NCBI GenBank assembly: GCA_009835515.1
Contig: VXXH01000827.1
Coordinates: 1 to 5,412, forward strand
DNA length: 5,412 bases
Source: Candidatus Poribacteria bacterium
Lineage (GTDB): Bacteria > Poribacteria > WGA-4E > WGA-3G
Reading direction: 5' to 3'
Part shown: positions 1-5,412 of the stretch, in pieces
Position numbering within the stretch: position 1 is the first letter of the stretch
Layout of the letters: each line of letters opens with the position of its first letter
The notes under the pieces: generated by a model
The model's input: only the letters and a program-made list of their open reading frames with translations
Database searches by the model: none
What the model was told of the DNA's origin: nothing
Made by a program: the position numbers and the translations under genes

Positions 1-46
1 TTTCTCACACGAAATACAACCTTATTTCTACTAAATTGACACCTAT

Positions 47-68
47 GGTGCGGTTAGGAAACCGCACC
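47..68. repeat. Intergenic hairpin repeat GGTGCGGTT-4nt-AACCGCACC
   Basis: A perfect 9-bp inverted repeat lies at 47-55 (GGTGCGGTT) and 60-68 (AACCGCACC) around a 4-nt AGGA loop. It is in non-coding DNA upstream of the first gene and occurs once in this window. From memory, GGTGCGGTTAGGAAACCGCACC-type elements recur between genes in Poribacteria assemblies, so this is probably one copy of a dispersed family; that part is recall, not a search. A T-rich run (90-100) begins about 20 nt downstream, too far for a classical intrinsic terminator, though the hairpin could still end transcription from a gene left of the window. Confidence 0.7.
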
Positions 69-181
69 TACCTGGGAGCGAGAGTGTCTTTTTATTTTTA
101 GGATTCACTATAGTTCATGAAAGGCGCAGTTACCAATATAGAGTAAAGGACACGCCTCTACCAATTTTCCGACTAAAAACA

Positions 182-211
182 TTGACACCGACAGTTCCTG
201 TATGCTAAACT
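182..211 (+). promoter_or_regulatory. Putative sigma70 promoter of the LamG-cyclase-glycosyltransferase group
   Basis: A perfect -35 hexamer TTGACA (182-187) is followed after 18 nt by TAAACT (206-211), preceded by TG one base away (203-204), giving an extended -10. Transcription would start near 218, leaving a leader of about 30 nt before the ATG at 247. A 5-bp inverted repeat TGTAT (199-203)/ATACA (212-216) brackets the -10 and could be a weak operator, but repeats this short arise easily by chance. This is the best promoter candidate in the first 246 nt, which otherwise contain only the hairpin repeat. Confidence 0.5.
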
Positions 212-246
212 ATACATCAAATTGAGTGACACAGCAGGAGTAAAAT

Positions 247-1032
247 ATGGGTCTGATAAAATGGCAATATACGCCTTTATTATCCGCGTTTCTTATTTTT
301 TTACCAACCAGTATCTGTTTCGCCGCTGACGGATTTGAGTATCTGCCCGATGAATCGACGCTCGGCTTGTGGCACTTTGATGGTGATGATATTGTAGACA
401 TCTCCGATAACAAAGTCAAAGGCGAGGTAGAAGGAAAAGCGGCATGGGATGCAAATCAAGATTGGAACAAAGAAAACAAAGCAGGAAAATCGTTCGTTTT
501 TGATGGAAATACGGTAATTTCGCTCGGCGAAGCAGATGTACTGATACCGAAAGTTGAGATTACGATTGAAGCCTGGGTCTACCCCGAAGACTTGACTGGA
601 TGGCGACTCATCTTCACGAACTGGGATGGACCGCCGGGTGCTTATCATTTAGGTGTTCAGAACGGGATCACCAAATTTCATATTAACACGGAAAAGGGAA
701 CCGCGTTCGCTGGCGCGACAGATGCGTTAGAATTAGAGCAGTGGCAGCACGTCGCTGGCACCTATGACTCCAAACAGGTCAAACTCTATATTGACGGAAA
801 AGAGGTCGGCTCAACGAATCATGGCGGTAAACTCGCCGGTGCAGCGGGGTTTGATGTCATCATCGGCAGCAAGAATACCCGTCAATTTAAGTGGCTCGGA
901 TTAATGGATGAAGTCCGAATTAGCGATATTGCAAGAGAGGTGGATGTCCTGAGCCCAAATTTGGATGCGCCACAAGCAGTCGAATTTTCCGAATTCACCC
1001 TGCCGACTTTCTGGGGGTCCCTTAGACAATAA
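247..1032 (+). CDS. Secreted LamG-domain (concanavalin A-like lectin/glucanase fold) protein
   Basis: A 261-residue exported protein. Residues 1-27 form a Sec signal peptide: Lys5, a hydrophobic core around 10-24 and likely cleavage after the CFA or FAA of residues 24-27. Residues about 35-230 are one LamG-like domain (Laminin_G_3 type), recognised by LWHFDGDD near 41, GKSFVFDG near 80, ITIEAWVYPED near 105, the W166-x-H-V-A-G-T-Y-D then KLYIDGKEVG block, and the closing LGLMDEVRISDIARE near 217. Such domains form a beta-sandwich that usually binds glycans or proteins; no catalytic residues can be assigned. The last 18 residues, AVEFSEFTLPTFWGSLRQ, resemble the tails of the two other secreted proteins here. 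AGGAG at 236-240, 6 nt before the ATG, supports the start. The cyclase follows 36 nt downstream, so co-transcription is likely. Ligand and role are unknown. Confidence 0.9.
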   Translation: MGLIKWQYTPLLSAFLIFLPTSICFAADGFEYLPDESTLGLWHFDGDDIVDISDNKVKGEVEGKAAWDANQDWNKENKAGKSFVFDGNTVISLGEADVLIPKVEITIEAWVYPEDLTGWRLIFTNWDGPPGAYHLGVQNGITKFHINTEKGTAFAGATDALELEQWQHVAGTYDSKQVKLYIDGKEVGSTNHGGKLAGAAGFDVIIGSKNTRQFKWLGLMDEVRISDIAREVDVLSPNLDAPQAVEFSEFTLPTFWGSLRQ

Positions 1033-1068
1033 GCAGTCAGAAAACTTTGTGGATGTCGGAAACTCATT

Positions 1069-2808
1069 ATGAAAGAAGAAGTCAAATCTGCATTAACACG
1101 CTGTACGACCTTTCTACTTAGGCAACAGTGCGAAGACGGAAATTTTGAGGGGCAACTCTCGTCAAGTACGTTCCCGAGCTGCGCGTATGCTTGGATACAA
1201 CTCACACGCGGCGAAACTCCTGAACTTGCGTTAATTGAATGGTTCAGAGCAAACCAGAACGATGATGACAGATGGGGATTGGATATTGCCAACATATCAA
1301 ACGCAGAAGCAACACGATTCACCCAAATCATTCTAAAACAAATTCACCAACGCGCCCCGGACGCATCACTCCAAAAACTATTGGCATCTATCCCGCAACT
1401 GCCCGCGCACCTCGCCTTAGTTAAATTGGCTTACGCGGCTTTTGACGAATTTGACTGGAACGAACTTACCTTCTCAGAAAATGCCTTGCCGCTTATGAAA
1501 TTAGCAAGGCAATTGACAAAAATCCCGCTGCTTGGCAGTCGATTGAAACCACCGAGGCATCGGCTGCCACCTGTCGCGCTGTTCAATACCACAATGTTTG
1601 AGGCACTGTTCATCGCTGAACAACACACACTTGTGCCTGTTTTCATCCTCATTGAATTGAATACCGCAAAACGTCGTGAAATGATAGCGTCTCTTGTTGC
1701 CTGGCTGAAAGCACACGTTCTCAGCGATGGCAGTTGGTTTCGAGTGAACTATATTACCGCCCTTTCGGTCTTGGCACTCATTGAACTTGAGAAAAAATGG
1801 GACACGGATGACGAAATCGGAGAATTCATTGAACGCGGGATTGCCTGGCTCGATAAGACCCAAAATCCTGATGGTGGATGTCGAGAGGCGTTAAATCTCA
1901 ATGTTTGGGATACAGCGTTGAGTATCATTGCCCTAATAGACGTACATCCCATAGACGAGAAAAACTCACCTATCAACGATGAACTTACGGACAAAGTAAC
2001 ACACGCTGCACAATGGCTTGTCGAACATCAAAATATGGATGGTGGGTGGGCATTTTCTGGACTCCGCGACAGCACTCTTCCAAGTGACGCGGATGATACT
2101 GCCCTCGGAACGCTTGCCCTGATACGCGCCCTACGTGTTGATACTTCCGAGGATCAACAGATGCCACACGCTGCTATTCGCCGCGGGATTACATGGTTAA
2201 AGACGCAACAGGTCCGCGATGGAAGTTGGAGCACATACCAGCCCGGACAAGGAGACGTTGGATGCGTCAGTATCACAGCGCATGCAATCGAAGCACTGCT
2301 TGCTTTTCATGACTGCGACCTTACGGATAAACCGAATGTCCACACCGAGATACAGCGCGGTATCAGTTGGCTGCGTCGTCAAATTCACCGAGATGGCTAT
2401 TGGCGAGACCTCTGGTTAGCAAAAGACACATACGGCACGGCGTGTGCTATTACTGCACTTGTGAAAGCCGGTCTGAAAAACGTAGCAGAAGTTCAGAGTG
2501 GTGTTGAATGGTTAGAACGTAGCCAAAATACAGATGGCGGGTGGGGAGAAGATATGTTCGGAAATCCGACCGAAAGCACAGTGGAGCAGACGGCATGGAG
2601 TACTTATGCCCTCCTGCAAGTGAACCCCGAAAATCGTGCAGCGCAAAACGGCATACAATTTCTACTCGAACATCAGCGGGAAGACGGCTCATGGCAAGAG
2701 CAGTGCGTCGGCATCTATTGGGAGATTATTGGCGGATACGCGGACCCGATTTATGCGTCCGTTTTTCCGATGCTGGCTCTGAATCAGTTCGTGCACACCC
2801 CCGCTTAG
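1069..2808 (+). CDS. Squalene-hopene cyclase-like class II terpene cyclase (prenyltransferase/squalene oxidase repeats)
   Basis: A 579-residue alpha/alpha-barrel protein of the squalene-hopene/oxidosqualene cyclase superfamily. D340-A-D-D-T-A345 matches the DxDDTA acid motif that protonates the substrate in class II cyclases. QW-type repeats (Q-x(2,3)-D-G-x-W) occur at 321-327, 380-387, 438-445, 486-492 and 536-542, with degenerate copies at 20-26 (Phe for Trp), 216-223 and 265-271 (Cys for Trp). ESTVEQTAW (502-510) corresponds to the STPSQTAW block of hopene cyclases, and the C-terminal SVFPMLALNQF to their FPLLALGRY. The N-terminal part (RQQCEDGNFEGQL) also aligns with that family, so this is a complete but shorter relative of the usual 630-residue-plus enzymes. 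The usual GTGFPGDF-like block near the C terminus looks reduced. No signal peptide; family members are monotopic membrane proteins. The polyprenoid substrate cannot be read from sequence, so shc is not assigned. Only a weak GGA precedes the ATG. The glycosyltransferase starts 13 nt after the stop. Confidence 0.9.
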   Translation: MKEEVKSALTRCTTFLLRQQCEDGNFEGQLSSSTFPSCAYAWIQLTRGETPELALIEWFRANQNDDDRWGLDIANISNAEATRFTQIILKQIHQRAPDASLQKLLASIPQLPAHLALVKLAYAAFDEFDWNELTFSENALPLMKLARQLTKIPLLGSRLKPPRHRLPPVALFNTTMFEALFIAEQHTLVPVFILIELNTAKRREMIASLVAWLKAHVLSDGSWFRVNYITALSVLALIELEKKWDTDDEIGEFIERGIAWLDKTQNPDGGCREALNLNVWDTALSIIALIDVHPIDEKNSPINDELTDKVTHAAQWLVEHQNMDGGWAFSGLRDSTLPSDADDTALGTLALIRALRVDTSEDQQMPHAAIRRGITWLKTQQVRDGSWSTYQPGQGDVGCVSITAHAIEALLAFHDCDLTDKPNVHTEIQRGISWLRRQIHRDGYWRDLWLAKDTYGTACAITALVKAGLKNVAEVQSGVEWLERSQNTDGGWGEDMFGNPTESTVEQTAWSTYALLQVNPENRAAQNGIQFLLEHQREDGSWQEQCVGIYWEIIGGYADPIYASVFPMLALNQFVHTPA

Positions 2809-2821
2809 ATCACGCATAGCA

Positions 2822-3502
2822 ATGTCCCAGAAAATATCAATTATCATTCCAGTTCTGAACGAATCAAAGATTCTGGAGGAGACCCTCTGTCAACTTCAGT
2901 CTGAATTAGGACATCACGAACTCATCATTGTAGACGGTGGAAGCACTGATGGCTCGGTTCCTATTGCGGAGAAGTATGGAAAAGTGGTTACATCCGGGCG
3001 CGGACGCGCGAAGCAGTTAAATGCGGGTGCAGCCGTTGCATCAGGCGACATTCTCATCTTTCTACATGCAGATATTTGGCTCGAGTCGGGGGCATTGGCA
3101 GCAGTAGAAATGGCACTCTCTTCAGGCTACGTCGGGGGTGGGTTTCGTCAGAAAATTGATGGGAACAACATTCTCTATCGTGTGATTGAGATAGCAGGAA
3201 ACATCCGCGGAAAATGTCTAAAAGTATTTTATGGAGATAGCGGTATCTTTTTAAGGCGTGCCGATTTCGAGAAGATCGGTGGTTTCCGTGAGATTCCGAT
3301 TTTGGAAGAGATGGAATTTTCAAAAGCTCTGCGTAAACTCGGCAAAACAACGCTTGTTATCCCTCATATCCATATTGCTGCGCGGCGCTGGGAAACAAAA
3401 GGGATTGTGCGCACCACAGTCAACAACTGGCTGATAACCTTTCTCTATTTTCTTAAATTCTCACCGGAACAGCTTGCCAAACTCTATCAACATATCCGAT
3501 AA
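2822..3502 (+). CDS. Family 2 glycosyltransferase, TIGR04283-like
   Basis: A 226-residue GT-A fold glycosyltransferase. The N terminus ISIIIPVLNE with IIVDGGSTDGS (D38) is the nucleotide-sugar binding core of GT2 enzymes, and FLHAD (80-84) carries the metal-binding DxD-equivalent Asp. GRAKQLNAGA (61-70), FYGDSGIFLRR (136-146), IGGFREIPILEEMEFSKALRKLGK (from 152) and AARRWETKG (186-194) match the pattern I know from TIGR04283 (rSAM/selenodomain-associated transferase 2) proteins. YGDS and LEE replace the more usual YGDQ and MED. A hydrophobic stretch near 203-212 may be a membrane contact. The donor and acceptor of this subfamily are not established, and it is not the hopanoid HpnI type. The start fits the family N terminus but has no Shine-Dalgarno; with a 13-nt gap after the cyclase stop, translational coupling is likely. 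The pairing suggests glycosylation of a terpenoid, which is inference. Confidence 0.9.
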   Translation: MSQKISIIIPVLNESKILEETLCQLQSELGHHELIIVDGGSTDGSVPIAEKYGKVVTSGRGRAKQLNAGAAVASGDILIFLHADIWLESGALAAVEMALSSGYVGGGFRQKIDGNNILYRVIEIAGNIRGKCLKVFYGDSGIFLRRADFEKIGGFREIPILEEMEFSKALRKLGKTTLVIPHIHIAARRWETKGIVRTTVNNWLITFLYFLKFSPEQLAKLYQHIR

Positions 3503-3557
3503 AAAAATAAAGAAGGGAACTTCCTATGCTGCCTCGGCGGCAGTTCAGAAATTCCCT
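3502..3557 (-). terminator. Intrinsic terminator of the minus-strand gene, between convergent genes
   Basis: On the minus strand, a hairpin with arms AGGGAA (3557-3552 as TTCCCT on plus, paired with 3514-3519), an adjacent GAA/TTC (3548-3550 with 3521-3523) and an inner GGCAG/CTGCC stem (3539-3543 with 3529-3533) is followed by TTCTTTATTTTTTT (to about 3501). This fits a terminator about 50 nt after the stop at 3610. For the plus-strand glycosyltransferase the same hairpin lacks a downstream T-tract, so its role there is less clear, though an A-tract precedes it. The rest of 3503-3609 contains nothing else I can identify. Confidence 0.65.
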
Positions 3558-3609
3558 ATAGAAGATATTCGGTTAACTTATTGCTATCCGAACACTGGGA
3601 TCCTTGAAA

Positions 3610-4479
3610 TTAGCGAGTCTGCTTAATGGTACCCCAAGTTGTCGCCAACTTATTCTTGGCTTCAACATCAAAGGTGCCATTCTCAGCGAGCCAGTTGTTG
3701 ATGAATTCAGCAACACCGATCCCGCGGATGTCGGTATTTCCGGGCCATTCGGGTTTAGCGGCTTGCCACATCGCGGCGATCATGCCGGTTCCGTCTCCAC
3801 CCGGTGACTTGCTAATAGCGACTGCTGGATCAGCGTTACTTTTGTCAGCTTCCCCAAAAATTACGAGATCCCAATCCGAACCTTTAAACTGCTCTACGTG
3901 CCAAGGACGATCAGAATTGAATGCCTCCATTGATGGCATAACCTTTTTCCCGAGGTCTGTCGGTTTCATAGCACCAACGCGTGCTCCAAAGCTGAGTCCA
4001 TCAATATCAAACACATTGGCAGCCCCCGTAGGCCCGTTATTCGGACTGCGGACACCGCCTTCGTAACTCATATAGAAGATCCAGTCTGCGACATTAATAA
4101 CGACATTCCCGGCTTCAACAAAGTTCTCAACATTGGATCCATCTGCATCCTTATTCGGGAACTCATAAAGCCCACTTGGGCAGGTTCCACAGGCAAGGAT
4201 GATAACATCTTGCTGTCCGTTATCGGTATGTTCTTTGGTCCACTTAGCGAGGGGTGAATTGTCTCCCACTTCATCGCCATCACCGAAATCTTCTATACTG
4301 TTAAAGAGTGCTTTGACACCTGGGTCATCTTTAATGACCTTGACGTTCTCTTGGACGGCTTTATCGGAAATCCAACCGGGGTTGGTGGGCCCCGAGTAAA
4401 AAGCCAAATCGTTGGCTGAAACCATAGTTACAAAGCTGAAGAGAACTAAGAGCGTTATACTAAAATAAATCTTTCTCAT
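3610..4479 (-). CDS. Secreted protein of unknown function, possibly GATase1/ThuA-like fold, with K-L-A-T-T-W-G tail
   Basis: A 289-residue exported protein. Residues 1-22 are a signal peptide (MRKIYF, hydrophobic 8-20, cleavage after VSA). The mature part has alternating beta/alpha character: DVIILACGTC (91-100), then NFVEAGNVVINVADWIFY (from 119) and DWDLVIFGE (202-210). Strand, loop, helix ending VEAGN, strand is reminiscent of class I glutamine amidotransferase-like/ThuA domains, but I see no certain catalytic triad, so this is only a fold guess. C97-x-x-C100 could be a disulfide or metal pair. Aromatic segments such as ADWIFYMSYEGG (131-142) and MIAAMWQAAKPEW (233-245) are distinctive. 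The C terminus, DVEAKNKLATTWGTIKQTR, is the clearest copy of the tail shared with the LamG and DUF1080-like proteins. The ATG at 4479 is preferred over an in-frame ATG at 4509 because a strong Shine-Dalgarno lies between them and the signal peptide then begins correctly. It has its own promoter and is convergent with the glycosyltransferase. Confidence 0.85.
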   Translation of the reverse strand: MRKIYFSITLLVLFSFVTMVSANDLAFYSGPTNPGWISDKAVQENVKVIKDDPGVKALFNSIEDFGDGDEVGDNSPLAKWTKEHTDNGQQDVIILACGTCPSGLYEFPNKDADGSNVENFVEAGNVVINVADWIFYMSYEGGVRSPNNGPTGAANVFDIDGLSFGARVGAMKPTDLGKKVMPSMEAFNSDRPWHVEQFKGSDWDLVIFGEADKSNADPAVAISKSPGGDGTGMIAAMWQAAKPEWPGNTDIRGIGVAEFINNWLAENGTFDVEAKNKLATTWGTIKQTR

Positions 4480-4490
4480 GATGTGCAATA

Positions 4491-4498
4491 CCTCCTTT
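4491..4498 (-). promoter_or_regulatory. Strong Shine-Dalgarno that fixes the start of the minus-strand gene
   Basis: The minus strand reads AAAGGAGG here, 11 nt before the ATG at 4479. It lies downstream of the alternative in-frame ATG at 4509, which therefore cannot use it; translation should start at 4479. Spacing is slightly long. The leader element CTCCTTT (4571-4565) is perfectly complementary to AAAGGAG of this site. Confidence 0.8.
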
Positions 4499-4560
4499 TG
4501 GGTTGCCATCAGTATGTTACTTGTTGCTGGAATGGCACATTACAACACCACCCCAGATAT

Positions 4561-4588
4561 TGACAAAGGAGTTGTCAGAAAAACAACT
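4561..4588 (-). promoter_or_regulatory. Overlapping inverted repeats with an anti-Shine-Dalgarno loop in the leader
   Basis: Two hairpins compete for the same strand. In minus-strand RNA, AGUUGU (4588-4583) can pair with ACAACU (4575-4570) over a 7-nt loop, or UGACAA (4577-4572) can pair with UUGUCA (4566-4561) over the 5-nt loop CUCCU. CUCCUUU (4571-4565) within it is complementary to AAAGGAG of the gene's Shine-Dalgarno about 70 nt downstream. This could be a translational switch, or simply a protein-binding inverted repeat; it matches no riboswitch class I recognise. Confidence 0.35.
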
Positions 4589-4671
4589 CGCGACTGGATT
4601 CAATTTTACCTCAGGTTGTCACTACCTTACTCTGAGCATATAATCGTTTCGGTAGGACGTTTATGTCACCT

Positions 4672-4687
4672 TACTTTGCGCAAAGTA
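4672..4687. promoter_or_regulatory. 16-bp perfect palindrome over the -10/start site, candidate operator
   Basis: TACTTTGCGCAAAGTA is a perfect palindrome. It overlaps the -10 hexamer (4684-4689) and the expected transcription start of the minus-strand gene (about 4677), the usual place for a repressor site. No regulator gene is present in the window, so the binding protein is unknown. Confidence 0.5.
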
Positions 4688-4713
4688 TACCTTAAAAGGC
4701 AAAATGAAGTCAA
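4684..4713 (-). promoter_or_regulatory. Sigma70-type promoter of the secreted GATase-like protein
   Basis: On the minus strand, TTGACT (4713-4708) and TATACT (4689-4684) are separated by 18 nt, with AT-rich sequence (a run of A/T at 4714-4724) upstream of the -35. Each hexamer has five of six consensus bases. The predicted start near 4677 gives a leader of about 200 nt, long for a simple gene and consistent with leader-based control. Confidence 0.65.
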
Positions 4714-4798
4714 TATTTTTTTTGGAAATCGCAAAGATTAAAAGTTGGCTCTGCTGCACCAAGATTCACAGATCGGCTTTGCCTAACATCTCGAACAA

Positions 4799-5412
4799 CT
4801 ACTGTTTGAGTTCTGCCCACTTCACAGCGAGTTTACCGTGAGGCTCAACAGCGAGACTCACCTCATTCGGACTGTCGTAAAGGTAAAGGTTATCAATATA
4901 ATAGTGTTGGAGCTGATTGGTGTGGAAACCGAGGACCCCTTTGGGATGCAGATTCTTGACGTCGCTTAGGTCTGAAACCTTTTCGTATGTGAGTTCACCT
5001 TGTCGCTTGATATAGAGTTCAAAATCACTACCTCTGCCGAGCAGCGCAAGGGTGTACCACACTTTTGTTTCAATGGGGATCGGAAATTCATCTCTGAAGT
5101 CAATGTACTCGTTCCACGTGCCTCGATCATTGCCTTCTCGCTTGTACCAACGTGCGGAATTGGGGCGCCCAAAACCATCACTCGGTGTAATAATCAACTG
5201 ATAGAAATGTAGATCCTCGTTTGCGCGGAACAGGAGCTCCATCTTACTCGGCTGTGGATCCGAAAAAAGGTAGAAATCAAGACGAAGCCCAAAATTTTCA
5301 AATTCTACGATGCCATATCCAAAATCCTCAGCACCGTTTCCATCACCTGCGACGCGATGTATCTCCAGATGCTCGTTTTTGATATCCCAAGATTCCTTCT
5401 GCCCTTTCCAGC
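4799..5412 (-). CDS. DUF1080-like (3-keto-disaccharide hydrolase-like) concanavalin-fold protein, N terminus outside the window
   Basis: The reading frame is open from the right edge to the TAG at 4799, giving 203 visible C-terminal residues; the internal ATG at 5242 is not the real start, because the upstream in-frame sequence continues the domain. The pattern W-x-I-x-N-E-H-L-E-I, then GYGIVEFENFGLRLDFYL, KMELLFRANEDLHFYQLIITP, an ETKVWYTLALLGRGSDFELYIKRQG strand pair, and GVLGFHTNQLQHYYIDNLYLYD resembles PF06439-type sugar-binding/hydrolase domains (beta-sandwich, concanavalin-like). Members are often exported and act on glycans, but active-site residues cannot be judged from this fragment and a signal peptide would lie off-window. 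After SPNEVS the protein ends AVEPHGKLAVKWAELKQ, a variant of the tail on the other two exported proteins. It lies upstream of, and on the same strand as, the 3610-4479 gene, but that gene has its own promoter. Confidence 0.8.
   Translation of the reverse strand, partial: WKGQKESWDIKNEHLEIHRVAGDGNGAEDFGYGIVEFENFGLRLDFYLFSDPQPSKMELLFRANEDLHFYQLIITPSDGFGRPNSARWYKREGNDRGTWNEYIDFRDEFPIPIETKVWYTLALLGRGSDFELYIKRQGELTYEKVSDLSDVKNLHPKGVLGFHTNQLQHYYIDNLYLYDSPNEVSLAVEPHGKLAVKWAELKQ

Larger units (their letters stand above)
4480..4798. other. 319-nt intergenic control region
   Basis: No gene is supported here. Read on the minus strand it holds, in order, the tail of the DUF1080-like gene's 3' region, a promoter (4684-4713), a 16-bp palindrome, a long leader with repeats and the Shine-Dalgarno. 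A direct repeat lies in the leader on the plus strand: TGTCAC-CTTACT at 4664-4675 and TGTCAC-TAC-CTTACT at 4617-4631, two half-sites with different spacing. No convincing terminator for the DUF1080-like gene was seen; TTGG/CCAA at about 4743-4762 before CTTTT is too weak. The two minus-strand genes could therefore be partly read through. Confidence 0.6.

Noticed and set aside
199..216. TGTAT/ATACA inverted repeat as an operator at the first promoter
   Set aside because: Five-base arms with an 8-nt gap in AT-rich DNA are expected by chance; mentioned only with the promoter.
882..1331. Minus-strand 149-residue open frame
   Set aside because: Overlaps the ends of the LamG and cyclase genes in antisense; composition is not protein-like.
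3626..4066. Plus-strand 146-residue open frame
   Set aside because: Antisense shadow inside the secreted 3610-4479 gene, whose signal peptide and tail show which strand is coding.
3610..4509. ATG at 4509 as start of the minus-strand gene
   Set aside because: The Shine-Dalgarno at 4491-4498 lies inside that extension, and the extra ten residues would precede a normal signal peptide start.
4478..4741. Plus-strand 87-residue open frame in the intergenic region
   Set aside because: It runs antisense through the promoter, palindrome and leader of the minus-strand gene, has no ribosome site, and shows no recognisable protein pattern.
4739..4765. Terminator for the DUF1080-like gene
   Set aside because: Only a 4-bp TTGG/CCAA stem with a 10-nt loop and a short T run; not convincing.
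4799..5242. ATG at 5242 as the true start of the DUF1080-like gene
   Set aside because: The frame stays open to the window edge and the upstream residues (for example FENFGLRLDFYL) clearly continue the same domain.

Overview
The window looks like chromosomal DNA from an uncultivated bacterium, most likely Candidatus Poribacteria or a relative. The grounds are a secreted LamG protein, a second lectin/glucanase-fold protein, short C-terminal tails of the K-L-A-T-T-W-G type, and an intergenic hairpin built on GGTGCGGTT/AACCGCACC, which I recall from such genomes. This assignment is recognition from memory, not a database result. No tRNA, rRNA, CRISPR, transposase or phage gene was found.

Layout. 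Positions 1-246 are non-coding, with the hairpin repeat (47-68) and a good sigma70-type promoter (182-211). Three plus-strand genes follow: a secreted LamG-domain protein (247-1032), a squalene-hopene-cyclase-like class II terpene cyclase with an intact DxDDTA motif (1069-2808), and a TIGR04283-like family 2 glycosyltransferase (2822-3502). Gaps of 36 and 13 nt with no visible terminator suggest one transcript. A hairpin with a T-tract on the minus strand (3502-3557) separates this group from a convergent minus-strand gene (3610-4479) for a secreted protein of unknown function, possibly of glutamine-amidotransferase/ThuA-like fold. That gene has an unusually rich control region (4480-4798): a TTGACT-18-TATACT promoter, a 16-bp perfect palindrome over the -10 box and start site, a leader of about 200 nt with overlapping inverted repeats and a CTCCTTT element complementary to the Shine-Dalgarno, and a strong AAAGGAGG. 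From 4799 to the right edge is the C-terminal part of another minus-strand gene, a DUF1080-like (3-keto-disaccharide hydrolase-like) concanavalin-fold protein cut by the window end.

How it fits together. The cyclase and glycosyltransferase could make and glycosylate a polycyclic terpenoid (inference). The most unusual signal is that all three proteins that look exported end, exactly at their C termini, in variants of one short tail: V-E-x(3,4)-[KT]-L-[AP]-[TV]-x-W-[GA]-x-[LI]-[KR]. Their main domains differ (LamG, GATase-like, DUF1080-like), so the tail may be a sorting, anchoring or processing tag. The two cytoplasmic-type enzymes lack it.
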